Of a DNA stretch of 33,757 nt, positions 23,994-32,008 are shown in pieces. Numbering within the stretch: position 1 is the first letter of the stretch; each line of letters starts with the position of its first letter. The DNA lies in NCBI GenBank assembly GCA_017620025.1, contig JAFZRF010000032.1:1-33757 (forward strand). The letters are read 5' to 3'. Made by a program: the position numbers and the translations under genes. The DNA is from Ruminococcus sp. (lineage in GTDB: Bacteria; Bacillota; Clostridia; Oscillospirales; Ruminococcaceae). The notes beneath the pieces are model-generated. The model did not search any database and had not been told where the DNA came from. It saw nothing but the letters and a program-made list of their open reading frames with translations.

Positions 23994-24189
23994 CGTTGAG
24001 TGATGAATGGGATTTGGGGGTCACACAACAGCTGTATAATATTCCGGAATGTACTATGCTTTCCGGCAGATCGGGGACGCCTGTGATGTCGGGGCGAAAG
24101 CCTCCTTATCTTTAGTCATTGCTTGATACTTTCTATTCTACTTTATATCATATTACTATTAATCAATCTCATCACAGGAGGACAAAATT
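23994..24189 (+). promoter_or_regulatory. Structured 5' leader with alternative pairings over the Shine-Dalgarno
   Basis: CCTGTGATG (24080-24088) is a perfect 9-base complement of CATCACAGG (24170-24178), which runs into the AGGAGG Shine-Dalgarno (24176-24181). CCTCCT (24101-24106) also complements AGGAGG exactly. TCACA (24021-24025) complements TGTGA (24082-24086) and would compete. Other local stems are CCGGAA/TTCCGG near 24043-24065 and a GGC-GAAA-GCC hairpin near 24093-24102. This fits a translational switch, but no known riboswitch consensus was recognised. Confidence 0.6.
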
Positions 24190-24891
24190 ATGAAGAACGT
24201 AAAAGCAATCGTTGCAGCTCTTTCAGCAGCAGTAATGTGTGCACTTCCCGCAGCTAATGCATTTACAGCAGATGCATATGCCCAGAGTGGTGCTCGTTTC
24301 ACATTCAGAAAGAATTTCGCTGTTTCTTCAGCTAAGAATATCGACCACCTCGTATTTGGTGTTAAATGTGCAACAGCCCATACAGATGGCCCCAAGGCTT
24401 CCAAGATAGCCAGCGGAACACTCACTCCCGGCGCTGGCGGAAATGCCGGCGTTCACAATGCAGGCGGTACATTCTATCCTTCAAACCGCAATATGGTAGG
24501 CGGTATGGTATCTGTAGCTATGGTTTGCGACTCTCCTTACGATTACGTTGAAAAAGGCGTTACAAACTATGCATACGATGCTAACAACAAGCTTATAAAG
24601 GATGCAGTAGGAGCAGGCCCCACATTCCTCGTTGGCGATCTTGACTTAGACAAGGATATCGATGCAAAGGATTATGATATTCTTTTTGCCGGTGTAAAGA
24701 AGGTAGCTCCTTACAGCTGGTCCAAGTATAAGTTCAGCTACTTCGGATACATGAACGTTGCAGTTGGCGGTGTAGGCAGAAATTATTCCTTCTATTCATT
24801 CGACATCAATGATGACGGATATTTAAGCCAGGATGATCTGGATATGTTCCAGAGCTACAACAGCGGCAATCTTAAAAGATTCCCTAAGTAA
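24190..24891 (+). CDS. Secreted protein with C-terminal dockerin-like module
   Basis: A 233-residue exported protein. Residues 1-~30 are a signal peptide (hydrophobic core ~6-24, ANAFTADA cleavage region). Residues ~34-145 are a Gly/Ala/Asn-containing domain I do not recognise; no glycoside hydrolase motif is visible. The C-terminus has two dockerin-type calcium loops: loop 1 starts at D150 with D152, D154, D156, D158 and D161, and loop 2 at D205 with N207, D209, G210 and D216. The loops are separated by an unusually long ~43-residue linker instead of the usual ~20. Dockerins plug enzymes into cohesin scaffoldins of cellulosomes or amylosomes. RBS AGGAGG is ideal, 8 bases from ATG. Confidence 0.85.
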   Translation: MKNVKAIVAALSAAVMCALPAANAFTADAYAQSGARFTFRKNFAVSSAKNIDHLVFGVKCATAHTDGPKASKIASGTLTPGAGGNAGVHNAGGTFYPSNRNMVGGMVSVAMVCDSPYDYVEKGVTNYAYDANNKLIKDAVGAGPTFLVGDLDLDKDIDAKDYDILFAGVKKVAPYSWSKYKFSYFGYMNVAVGGVGRNYSFYSFDINDDGYLSQDDLDMFQSYNSGNLKRFPK

Positions 24892-24913
24892 TCGTTTATA
24901 ATCAGAGTATATA

Positions 24914-24940
24914 AGGGCTCCCTTCGGGGAGCCTTTTCTG
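24914..24940 (+). terminator. TTCG-tetraloop terminator after the dockerin-like gene
   Basis: Stem GGCTCCC-TTCG-GGGAGCC (24916-24922 with 24927-24933) followed by TTTTCTG. The hairpin core is identical to the one at 23700-23717. Confidence 0.92.
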
Positions 24941-25024
24941 ATGCCTGTGATTCTGCAAAGCGCTCTATGGAGCGTGCTGCATTGCTGATAAAAATGTGCA
25001 AATTGCCAAAAATGTATAAAGACC

Positions 25025-25053
25025 TTGACAAAGCCGCATAATAGTGGTAAATT
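25025..25053 (+). promoter_or_regulatory. Promoter of the hrcA-grpE-dnaK-dnaJ locus
   Basis: A perfect TTGACA (25025-25030), 17-base spacer, then TAAATT (25048-25053). A better-looking TATAAT at 25053-25058 would need a 22-base spacer. The CIRCE operator follows directly. Confidence 0.7.
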
Positions 25054-25057
25054 ATAA

Positions 25058-25084
25058 TTAGCACTCAGGGATAGAGAGTGCTAA
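25058..25084. promoter_or_regulatory. CIRCE operator (HrcA binding site)
   Basis: A perfect TTAGCACTC - N9 - GAGTGCTAA inverted repeat, the consensus HrcA site. It lies between the promoter and the hrcA start codon, so HrcA should repress its own operon and release it on heat shock. Confidence 0.98.
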
Positions 25085-25102
25085 ACAAGAAAGAAAGGCG
25101 GT

Positions 25103-26158
25103 GTGAGTGTGGATGACAGAAAGCTGAAGGTACTGGCTGCCGTGGTTGATGAATACGTCAGGACGGGTGAGCCGGTAGGTTCAAAGGCTATTGCCGGCCT
25201 TGCACATATTAATGTTTCTGCTGCTACTGTCCGCAACGATATGGCTGTGCTCGAACAGCTCGGCTATCTCGAACAGCCCCATACCTCCGCCGGAAGGATA
25301 CCCACGTTTCAGGGCTTCAGGCTCTATGTTGACGAGCTGATGGAGCTCCCTGAACTGTCCGAAGACGAGAAATCAAGGCTTGACGAGATGCTCGGCGGTG
25401 AGGATACACCGGAGGAGCTGCTGATACAGAACGCAGCGGCGGCACTCACGGAGCTGACGCAGTGTGCGGCAGTAGTAACCAATTCGGCGCCACGCTTCTC
25501 GGTCATCTCAAAGGTAGAGGTCATACCGACAGGAAAGCGGCTCTATGTGATACTTCTTATCACCTCGAGCGGCAGCATAAAGAACAAGGCCTGCCGCCTT
25601 GAATTCGACCTCACTTCCGAACAGCTCGACTTCTTCACGAAGTATATCGACGAGAACCTGCACGGCATATCCGTCGAGGACCTCTCGGAGGAAATGCTCG
25701 ACAAGATGATCGCAGCAGTCGGAGCGTACATGGTAACGCTCTCACCTCTTGTAAAGGGTCTGCGTGAGATCTCAGAGGATCTCAGGCAGCAGGAGCTCAC
25801 GGTGAGCGGCGGCGAGAAGCTGCTCTCCTGCGAGGAGCTCGACAAGATGGAGGTCGTCCGCTTCATCGAGCACAAGGATCAGCTTGCGGGCTTCCTTGAT
25901 GATACCTTCAGCGGTATACAGGTGAAGTTCGGAGCGGAGAACACCTTTGCGATAGGCAATTCGAGCATGATAGTCTCCCGTTACCGCAAGGCGGGCAAGG
26001 AGGCCGGCTCTCTCGGAGTCATCGGACCGATGCGTGTGGACTACAAGAAGATAATACCCTACATCGACTACCTGACAGAGAAGATCTCCTTCCTGATGTC
26101 CGGCGACGATGACGGAATGATAACGGCACCTCCGGAAGCACCGGAAGGAAGACCGTAG
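25103..26158 (+). CDS. hrcA: Heat-inducible transcription repressor HrcA
   Basis: A 351-residue repressor of class I heat-shock genes that binds CIRCE and depends on GroEL for activity. Winged-helix N-terminus (residues ~1-75) with the family motifs TGEPVGSKAIA, SAATVRNDMAVLEQLGYLEQPHTSAGRIPT and GFRLYVDEL; GAF-like and inserted dimerisation domains follow, with GVIGPMRVDYKKIIPYIDYL near the C-terminus. The start may be GTG 25103 or GTG 25109; Shine-Dalgarno spacing does not decide (AAAGG at 25094-25098). It is first in the operon, 16 bases before grpE. Confidence 0.95.
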   Translation: MSVDDRKLKVLAAVVDEYVRTGEPVGSKAIAGLAHINVSAATVRNDMAVLEQLGYLEQPHTSAGRIPTFQGFRLYVDELMELPELSEDEKSRLDEMLGGEDTPEELLIQNAAAALTELTQCAAVVTNSAPRFSVISKVEVIPTGKRLYVILLITSSGSIKNKACRLEFDLTSEQLDFFTKYIDENLHGISVEDLSEEMLDKMIAAVGAYMVTLSPLVKGLREISEDLRQQELTVSGGEKLLSCEELDKMEVVRFIEHKDQLAGFLDDTFSGIQVKFGAENTFAIGNSSMIVSRYRKAGKEAGSLGVIGPMRVDYKKIIPYIDYLTEKISFLMSGDDDGMITAPPEAPEGRP

Positions 26159-26174
26159 AAAGGAGACACAGCTG

Positions 26175-26750
26175 ATGAACGAGAACGAAAAGCCCGTACA
26201 GGAAACTGAGGAGGAGACTCCGGAGGAGCTCGAAGAGGAACTCACGGAGGAGCTTGACGAAGCTGAGAGCGATGACGAGGATGATGCAGTAAGCGAATAC
26301 AATGATGCGGCATCCGAGTACGCAGCCCTTGAGGAGCAGCTCAGCGAGGCAAACGACAAATACCTCAGACTCTATGCGGAGTACGATAACTACCGTAAGC
26401 GAACGGCAAAGGAAAAGACGGAGACCTACTCCAATGCAACATCAAAGTGCATCGAGGAGCTCCTGCCCTTCATAGACAGCTTTGAGCGCTCACTTGATAC
26501 CGAGTGTGCCGACGAGCATTTCAGAAAGGGCATGGATATGATATTCAAGCAGCTCCAGGACTTCCTCACAAAGATGAATGTGATCGAGGTCAAGGCGCTC
26601 GGAGCAGAATTCGATCCAAACGTACACAACGCTATCCAGCAGCAGGCGGATACAGACTACGCCGCAAACCATGTTTGCGCAGTATTCCAGAAGGGATACA
26701 TGATAGGCGATAAGCTGATACGTCCCGCAATGGTGGCAGTTGCAGTGTAG
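26175..26750 (+). CDS. grpE: Nucleotide exchange factor GrpE
   Basis: GrpE releases ADP from DnaK. 191 residues: a Glu/Asp-rich disordered N-terminus (~1-45), a long coiled-coil helix with ANDKYLRLYAEYDNYRKRTAKE (~60-85), and the beta-domain with GAEFDPNVHNAIQQQ and KGYMIGDKLIRPAMVAVA at the C-terminus. RBS AAAGGAGA 10-12 bases from ATG. The usual next gene dnaK is displaced by an unrelated AT-rich ORF. Confidence 0.95.
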   Translation: MNENEKPVQETEEETPEELEEELTEELDEAESDDEDDAVSEYNDAASEYAALEEQLSEANDKYLRLYAEYDNYRKRTAKEKTETYSNATSKCIEELLPFIDSFERSLDTECADEHFRKGMDMIFKQLQDFLTKMNVIEVKALGAEFDPNVHNAIQQQADTDYAANHVCAVFQKGYMIGDKLIRPAMVAVAV

Positions 26751-26780
26751 CCTGATTTTCAATGGTAAAGGGGGAAATAC

Positions 26781-27254
26781 ATGAGAGAGATTGGTTATTA
26801 TGTTTCAAACAATGACGCTTCTCATGCATATGTCTCTTTTGGTGAAGCAGAAATATATCAGAAATCAATTGAAAAAGTTTGTAATAAACTTGGTTTTGAC
26901 AGCAGCGAAGTTAAATGGATGATATATGATCCTAAAGATCCGCCGCATACTTCCATATTCGAGTCTGTAGTTAAACTTAATAAATTCTGGACATCATATG
27001 TAAATGCACCAGTAGAAAAATATTATTACAATGTTCAAATGAAAAAAATATATATTTCTAATAAATCTTTACTGTGTACACTCTCACATTATAAAGAAAT
27101 TTCTGATATAAGCCTGATTGATAACTTGTTGATCAATGCTATTACAAGGCTTCAGACTAAAACGACAGAAGACAATGAAGCCTTCATGGAAAAACTGCAA
27201 GAAAACTATAATAAGTTTTTACCGGTTGATCTTTCGCAGATGCTTTCATATTGA
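26781..27254 (+). CDS. Unknown AT-rich ORF inserted between grpE and dnaK
   Basis: A 157-residue soluble protein with no family I recognise; no signal peptide, helix bundle or enzyme motif is visible. RBS GGGGGAA is 4-6 bases before the ATG, so it is probably translated as part of the heat-shock operon. The base composition is unlike its neighbours: the 60-base row 27001-27060 has only 11 G+C, and 26881-26940 has 20, against 32 in the grpE row 26461-26520. Codons such as AAA, AAT, TAT and ATA dominate. Together with its position inside a conserved operon, this suggests recent acquisition. A hairpin overlaps its stop codon. Confidence 0.8.
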   Translation: MREIGYYVSNNDASHAYVSFGEAEIYQKSIEKVCNKLGFDSSEVKWMIYDPKDPPHTSIFESVVKLNKFWTSYVNAPVEKYYYNVQMKKIYISNKSLLCTLSHYKEISDISLIDNLLINAITRLQTKTTEDNEAFMEKLQENYNKFLPVDLSQMLSY

Positions 27255-27273
27255 TGTATTATATATACATCAA
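27251..27273. other. AT-rich hairpin over the stop codon of the inserted ORF
   Basis: Inverted repeat TTGATGTA/TACATCAA (27251-27258 with 27266-27273). On the plus strand it is followed by A residues, not T, so it is not a plus-strand terminator. It may be an mRNA processing or stability element, or an edge of the inserted segment. Confidence 0.45.
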
Positions 27274-27315
27274 AAAAATTAAAGATATTATTGATTATCT
27301 CAGGAGGTAATTATT

Positions 27316-29172
27316 ATGAGTAAAATAATTGGTATTGACCTTGGTACAACAAATTCATGCGTAGCTGTTATTGAGGGCGGCAACGCAGTAGTAATCCCCA
27401 ACAGTGAGGGCGCAAGAACAACTCCCTCAGTTGTTGCTTTCACAAACACAGGCGAGAGACTTGTAGGTCAGGTAGCAAAGAGACAGGCTATCACTAACCA
27501 CGACAGAACAGTATCCTCTATCAAGAGACACATGGGTTCTGATTACAAGGTAAACATCGACGGCAAGAACTATACTCCTCAGGAGATCTCAGCCATGATC
27601 CTCCAGAAGCTCAAGGCTGATGCAGAGGCTTACCTCGGCGAGCCCGTAACTGAGGCAGTTATCACAGTTCCTGCTTACTTCACAGACTCACAGAGACAGG
27701 CTACAAAGGATGCCGGCCAGATCGCAGGCCTCACAGTAAAGCGTATCATCAACGAGCCTACAGCAGCAGCTCTTTCCTACGGTATCGACAAGGAAGAGGA
27801 GCAGACCGTAATGGTATACGACCTCGGCGGCGGTACATTCGATGTATCCATCATCGAGATGGGCGAGGACGTTCAGCAGGTACTTGCTACAGCAGGTAAC
27901 AACCGTCTCGGCGGTGACGACTTCGACCAGCGTATCATCGACTGGATGGTAAAGCAGTTCAAGGCATCTGAGGGCATTGACCTCTCACAGGACAAGATGG
28001 CTGCACAGAGACTCAAGGACGCAGCAGAGAAGTCCAAGATCGAGCTGTCTTCCACAACAACTTCAAATATCAACATTCCTTTCATAACTGTTGACGCAAC
28101 AGGTACTCCTAAGCATCTCGACCTCACTCTTACAAGAGCACAGTTCGATGAGCTCACAGCAGACCTGGTTGAGGCAACAATGGGACCTGTACGTCAGGCT
28201 CTCAGCGACAGCGGCCTTTCCGCTTCCGAGCTGAGCAAGGTGCTCATGGTCGGCGGTTCTTCAAGAATCCCCGCTGTACAGGATGCAGTAAAGAAGCTTA
28301 TCGGCAAGGATCCCTTCAAGGGCATCAACCCTGACGAGTGTGTTGCACTCGGTGCAGCATACCAGGGCGGTGTTCTCGGCGGCGACGTTGAGAACGGTCT
28401 CCTCCTCCTCGACGTTACACCTCTGTCACTCGGTATCGAGACAGCAGGCGGCATCTGCACACGTATGATCGAGAGAAATACCACTATTCCGACCAAGAAG
28501 TCACAGGTATTCTCCACATACGCAGACAACCAGCCCGCCGTTGATATCAACGTACTCCAGGGTGAGCGTGAGTTCGCAAGAGACAACAAGCAGCTCGGCA
28601 CATTCCGTCTCGACGGCATCGCTCCCGCACCGAGAGGAATCCCTCAGATCGAGGTAACCTTCGATATCGACCAGAACGGTATCGTACACGTTACTGCAAA
28701 GGATCTCGGCACAGGCAAGGAGCAGAACATCACTATCACTTCCTCTACAAATATGTCCAAGGACGATATCGACAAGGCTGTAAAGGAAGCTGAGCAGTAT
28801 GCAGCAGAGGACAAGAAGCGCCGTGAGCAGGTAGACAACAAGAACGAGGCAGAGAGCCTTGTATTCCAGTGCGAGAAGGCACTTGCAGACTTCGGCGACA
28901 AGGTATCCGCTGACGAGAAGTCCGCGATCGAGAGCAAGTGTGCATCACTCAAGGCTGCTATCAGCGCAGAGAACCACGATGAGATCAAGAAGCTCAAGGA
29001 GGAACTCCAGAAGTCATTCTACGATCTCTCTGCAAAGATCTACCAGCAGTCTAACCCCAACGGTGATACTATCGATCCTTCACAGTTCGCCAATATGGGC
29101 GGCGCAGCAGGCGCTTCCGACAACGGCGGAAATGATGACGGCGTAGTAGACGCTGACTTCACAGAGGTATGA
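27316..29172 (+). CDS. dnaK: Molecular chaperone DnaK (Hsp70)
   Basis: DnaK binds exposed hydrophobic peptides in an ATP cycle driven by DnaJ and GrpE. 618 residues. ATPase motifs [18 protein letters not shown] at the N-terminus, [24 protein letters not shown] and [14 protein letters not shown]; substrate-binding domain from ~385; a Gly/Asn-rich C-terminal tail ending in an acidic DADFTEV-type motif. RBS AGGAGGT is optimal. Codon use is strongly biased (CTC, GCA, AAG), as expected of a highly expressed gene and clearly unlike the preceding ORF. Confidence 0.98.
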   Translation: MSKIIGIDLGTTNSCVAVIEGGNAVVIPNSEGARTTPSVVAFTNTGERLVGQVAKRQAITNHDRTVSSIKRHMGSDYKVNIDGKNYTPQEISAMILQKLKADAEAYLGEPVTEAVITVPAYFTDSQRQATKDAGQIAGLTVKRIINEPTAAALSYGIDKEEEQTVMVYDLGGGTFDVSIIEMGEDVQQVLATAGNNRLGGDDFDQRIIDWMVKQFKASEGIDLSQDKMAAQRLKDAAEKSKIELSSTTTSNINIPFITVDATGTPKHLDLTLTRAQFDELTADLVEATMGPVRQALSDSGLSASELSKVLMVGGSSRIPAVQDAVKKLIGKDPFKGINPDECVALGAAYQGGVLGGDVENGLLLLDVTPLSLGIETAGGICTRMIERNTTIPTKKSQVFSTYADNQPAVDINVLQGEREFARDNKQLGTFRLDGIAPAPRGIPQIEVTFDIDQNGIVHVTAKDLGTGKEQNITITSSTNMSKDDIDKAVKEAEQYAAEDKKRREQVDNKNEAESLVFQCEKALADFGDKVSADEKSAIESKCASLKAAISAENHDEIKKLKEELQKSFYDLSAKIYQQSNPNGDTIDPSQFANMGGAAGASDNGGNDDGVVDADFTEV

Positions 29173-29176
29173 TCAG

Positions 29177-29332
29177 ATGAGAAAAGAGACTGTTAAGAAG
29201 ATCATTCTTGTAGTGATCATAATTGCCGCACTCCTCCTCGGACTTAACTTGTTCAATAATATGGCTAAGGACGACTTCGGAGACTATGACGGCGGCAGAG
29301 GCGAATATGAAGAAATGATCGAAAACAGCTGA
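29177..29332 (+). CDS. Small single-pass membrane protein between dnaK and dnaJ
   Basis: A 51-residue product starting MRKETVKKII. A basic N-terminus is followed by a hydrophobic helix (residues ~9-25) and an acidic, Gly/Asp/Glu-rich tail, giving N-in orientation. GAGG lies 9 bases before ATG and the gene begins 4 bases after the dnaK stop, so translation is likely. The codon style matches neighbouring genes. Function is unknown. It is not part of the standard dnaK-dnaJ unit. Confidence 0.7.
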   Translation: MRKETVKKIILVVIIIAALLLGLNLFNNMAKDDFGDYDGGRGEYEEMIENS

Positions 29333-29341
29333 CAGCTGTCA

Positions 29342-29363
29342 AGGGCGGAGTACACTTCGCCCT
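29342..29363 (+). other. Small hairpin between membrane ORF and dnaJ
   Basis: A 6-bp stem AGGGCG/CGCCCT (29342-29347 with 29358-29363). A run of A rather than T follows, so it is a weak attenuator or processing site at most. The rest of 29364-29446 shows no gene. Confidence 0.35.
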
Positions 29364-29446
29364 AAAGCTGTATACGGATAACGGCCGTCAGCAGCGGTCA
29401 GGACAGCCCGCCGGCCGGTGCTGATAACATGAATGGAGAATAGATT

Positions 29447-30595
29447 ATGGCTGAAAAAAGAGATTATTATGAGGTCCTCGGTATCGAGAAGGGTGCTTCT
29501 GAGGACGAGATAAAGAAGGCGTACAGGAAGAAGGCAAGGGAATGTCACCCCGATCTTCACCCTGATGATCCCTCCTATGTCGAGAAGTTCCAGGAGGTCA
29601 ACGAGGCCAACGAGGTGCTTTCCGATCCTGAGAAGCGTGCCCGCTATGACCAGTTCGGCCATGCAGGCGTTGATCCGAGCTACGGCGGAGGCGCCGGCGG
29701 CATGGACGGCTTCGGCGGATTCGGAGATATGGGCGATATACTTGAGAACATCTTCGGCGGCTTCGGCTTCGGAGGCGGTTCGACACGTTCAAACGCCAAT
29801 GCACCGAGACGCGGCGCTGATATCCAGGAGGCTGTTACTATATCCTTCATGGACGCCTGCAACGGCAAGAAGCAGGATATCAAGCTCAACCGCATGACAG
29901 TGTGTGATGCGTGCAAGGGCACCGGCGCGGACGCAGGCACAACAGCCGATATATGCCCGGACTGTCAGGGACGCGGACAGGTAAAGGCCACCCAGCGCAC
30001 ACCCTTCGGCATGATAAGCTCGGCAAAGCCCTGTCCTCACTGCGGCGGAAAGGGAAAGGTCATCAAGAATCCGTGTACAAGATGTAAGGGCGTCGGAAGG
30101 CTCAGAGTACAGAAGACAGTATCCGTGGAGATACCGGCAGGTATCGACAACGGACAGACCATCCGTCTCAGCGGTCAGGGAGACTGCGGAATCAACGGAG
30201 GACCTTCCGGAGATCTCCTCCTCGGGATCAATGTCAAGAGCCATCCGCTCTTCACCCGTGAGGGCTACGATATCCACTGCGATATCCCTGTTACTTATAT
30301 GGACGCCGTTCTCGGCAGCGAGATCACGGTGCCCACTATCGACGGCGATGTAAAATACAACATAAGCGAAGGCACACAGAACGGCACTGTATTCCGTCTC
30401 AAGGGCAAGGGAGTCAAGAAGCTCCACCGTCAGGAGAGAGGAAACCAGTACGTAAAGATCTATGTAGAGGTACCCAAGAACCTCTCCAAGAAGCAGAAGG
30501 ATCTGCTCAAGGCGTTTGAGGATTCTCTCTCGGAGAAGAACTACGCAAAGCGTCAGAGCTTCTTTGAAAAGCTCAAGAAGAAGCTTGATTTCTGA
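29447..30595 (+). CDS. dnaJ: Chaperone protein DnaJ (Hsp40)
   Basis: DnaJ stimulates DnaK ATPase activity and delivers substrates. 382 residues: J domain (~5-68) with the HPD triad in ECHPDLHPDD, a Gly/Phe-rich linker (~75-115), four zinc-binding repeats CDACKGTG, CPDCQGRG, CPHCGGKG and CTRCKGVG (~145-215), and C-terminal substrate-binding domains. Type I DnaJ of full length. RBS GGAGA 7-9 bases before ATG. It is the last chaperone gene, closed by a terminator. Confidence 0.97.
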   Translation: MAEKRDYYEVLGIEKGASEDEIKKAYRKKARECHPDLHPDDPSYVEKFQEVNEANEVLSDPEKRARYDQFGHAGVDPSYGGGAGGMDGFGGFGDMGDILENIFGGFGFGGGSTRSNANAPRRGADIQEAVTISFMDACNGKKQDIKLNRMTVCDACKGTGADAGTTADICPDCQGRGQVKATQRTPFGMISSAKPCPHCGGKGKVIKNPCTRCKGVGRLRVQKTVSVEIPAGIDNGQTIRLSGQGDCGINGGPSGDLLLGINVKSHPLFTREGYDIHCDIPVTYMDAVLGSEITVPTIDGDVKYNISEGTQNGTVFRLKGKGVKKLHRQERGNQYVKIYVEVPKNLSKKQKDLLKAFEDSLSEKNYAKRQSFFEKLKKKLDF

Positions 30596-30606
30596 TACCG
30601 CTCTAT

Positions 30607-30640
30607 AGGCCATAGCGTTACTTTATGCTGTGGCCTTTTG
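30607..30640 (+). terminator. Terminator after dnaJ
   Basis: A 10-bp stem AGGCCATAGC/GCTGTGGCCT (30607-30616 with 30627-30636, one T-G pair) followed by TTTTG. Confidence 0.88.
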
Positions 30641-30721
30641 ATATTTTCTTCCATTCTTACCAACAAATACACTACTGTCCGGGCGGAGGACTGCCCTCAG
30701 ACAAAAACGGAGGAATCATCT

Positions 30722-31666
30722 ATGAAAAAAGTACTTAAGTTTATTGGCAAGACATTACTCGTCATCCTGCTGCTGATCGTTCTGTTCATTCTCGGAATGA
30801 CGGTTTACAACCTGATCATGACGAAGAAGGAAGCACCGCTGCTGGAACAGAATTTCGGGCAGCTCGTTGAAGTTGACGGGAATAATATGAATATTTACAG
30901 CGCAGGCGACGGCGATCATACGGTCGTATTCATGGCCGGCTGGGGCACTCCCTCACCGATATACGATTTCAGACCGCTCTATGACAAGCTCACCGACAGC
31001 TGTCAGGTGGCCGTTATCGAGAAGTTCGGCTACGGCTTCTCCGACGAGAAGGCAGGGGAGCGGAGCTTTGACACGATACTGAGCAACGACAGGGAGGCAC
31101 TCAAAAAGGCAGGTATAGAAGCACCGTATATACTCTGCCCGCATTCTCTCTCAGGCCTTGAGGCTATCCTCTGGGCGCAGAAGTATCCAGACGAGGTCGA
31201 GGGCATAATCGGACTTGATATCACTCTCCCGGATTCTATAGACTGGGATTCGCAGGGCTGGCTGGTAGATGTGTCTATGGGACTCAGCAAGTTTGAGGGC
31301 GTGACCGGATTGTTCCGTATCATTCCCGACGACCAGAGCGCATGGTGCACAAAGGAAGAGATGAAGACGGTAATGGCGATAACAAGAAGGGCGCTCACCA
31401 GCGAGACTATTTTACGCGAGTTCGACGGCGTGTTCGATGCCTTTGACGAGATAAAGAGCGCACCGTATCCGAAGACGCCTACGATACAGTACATATCCAA
31501 ACCGAATCAGAGCAGTGAGCTCTGGATGAACGCACATCAGGCGGTAGTTGACAGCTCGGATAACGGAAAGCTGGTTCTCCTTGACTGCAGCCACTATGTC
31601 CACCACTACGAATCCGAAAGGATCAGCGAGGACATAAAGCAGTTCATCAGTGAGCTCGGAAAATAA
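30722..31666 (+). CDS. Membrane-anchored alpha/beta hydrolase
   Basis: A 314-residue alpha/beta-hydrolase fold protein. It has an N-terminal membrane helix (~9-30), so the catalytic domain should lie outside the cell. The strand-loop VVFMAGWGTPSPIYDF (oxyanion region) is followed by the nucleophile elbow PHSLSG with S142; it departs from GxSxG in having Pro at the first position and Ser at the fourth. A late His (H291 in DCSHYVHH) is the probable triad base. The substrate is unknown. ATG 30722 is chosen because GGAGG lies 8 bases upstream; longer in-frame forms overlap the terminator region. No clear promoter seen in the 56 bases upstream. Confidence 0.87.
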   Translation: MKKVLKFIGKTLLVILLLIVLFILGMTVYNLIMTKKEAPLLEQNFGQLVEVDGNNMNIYSAGDGDHTVVFMAGWGTPSPIYDFRPLYDKLTDSCQVAVIEKFGYGFSDEKAGERSFDTILSNDREALKKAGIEAPYILCPHSLSGLEAILWAQKYPDEVEGIIGLDITLPDSIDWDSQGWLVDVSMGLSKFEGVTGLFRIIPDDQSAWCTKEEMKTVMAITRRALTSETILREFDGVFDAFDEIKSAPYPKTPTIQYISKPNQSSELWMNAHQAVVDSSDNGKLVLLDCSHYVHHYESERISEDIKQFISELGK

Positions 31667-31685
31667 AAATCAGGGTATAGATGAT

Positions 31686-31727
31686 CTCCCTTCCCGTTCC
31701 GGAAATTGAACGGGGAGGGAGGAATTT
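31686..31727 (+). terminator. Terminator after the alpha/beta hydrolase
   Basis: A 14-bp stem (31686-31699 with 31708-31721, one T-G pair) with an 8-base loop, followed by GAATTTT. Confidence 0.8.
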
Positions 31728-31845
31728 TACATCGGGAAATACTGAAAAAACAGATACAGAAGAAGATGCTCAGAGCTGCAAAAGGCTGTATATCGCTGTA
31801 TTCGGCTGCTGAGGAAATTTTTTTGGATTTTTTTGAAAAAAACCC

Positions 31846-31874
31846 TTGACAAATCAAAATGCCTGTGATATAAT
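31846..31874 (+). promoter_or_regulatory. Strong promoter of the tRNA cluster
   Basis: TTGACA (31846-31851), 17-base spacer ending GTGA, TATAAT (31869-31874), then AAACAAGTCGTC. The -10 context and early transcribed bases match the three promoters at the end of the window. Confidence 0.92.
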
Positions 31875-31929
31875 AAACAAGTCGTCAGGCGACAGGGACA
31901 ACGCCCCGGAAGCCTGAGAGATATGCTGT

Positions 31930-32005
31930 GGGGGTTTAGCTCAGCTGGGAGAGCATCTGCCTTACAAGCAGAGGGTCACAGGTTCGAGCCCTGTAGTCCC
32001 CACCA
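31930..32005 (+). tRNA. tRNA-Val(TAC)
   Basis: A 76-base cloverleaf with encoded CCA. The acceptor stem GGGGGTT pairs with AGTCCCC (G-T pairs included), the D-arm AGCTCAGCTGGGAGAGC is canonical, the anticodon loop reads CTTACAA (anticodon TAC), and the T-loop has GGTTCGAGCC. Confidence 0.97.
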
Positions 32006-32008
32006 CAT

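Larger units (their letters stand above)
23679..24189 (+). other. Long AT-rich intergenic region before the dockerin gene (511 bases)
   Basis: No gene is supported. It holds a terminator (23697-23727), the repeat remnant, a cluster of TGCAAT/ATTGCA hexamers (23824-23953), a consensus promoter (23959-23987) and a ~195-base structured leader. Confidence 0.75.

Noticed and set aside
23994-24189. Assignment of the dockerin leader to c-di-GMP, THF or another known riboswitch
   Set aside because: Fragments such as TCACACAAC and GGGGCGAAAGCC recall parts of known motifs, but the ordered conserved core of none of them is present.
27251-27290. Rho-independent terminator between the inserted ORF and dnaK
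   Set aside because: The hairpin is AT-only at its base and followed by A rather than T on the coding strand, and dnaK lacks another visible promoter.
31606-31857. 83-residue minus-strand ORF after the hydrolase gene
   Set aside because: It overlaps the hydrolase end, its terminator and the tRNA promoter, and is low-complexity Phe/Ser/Ile; no RBS.
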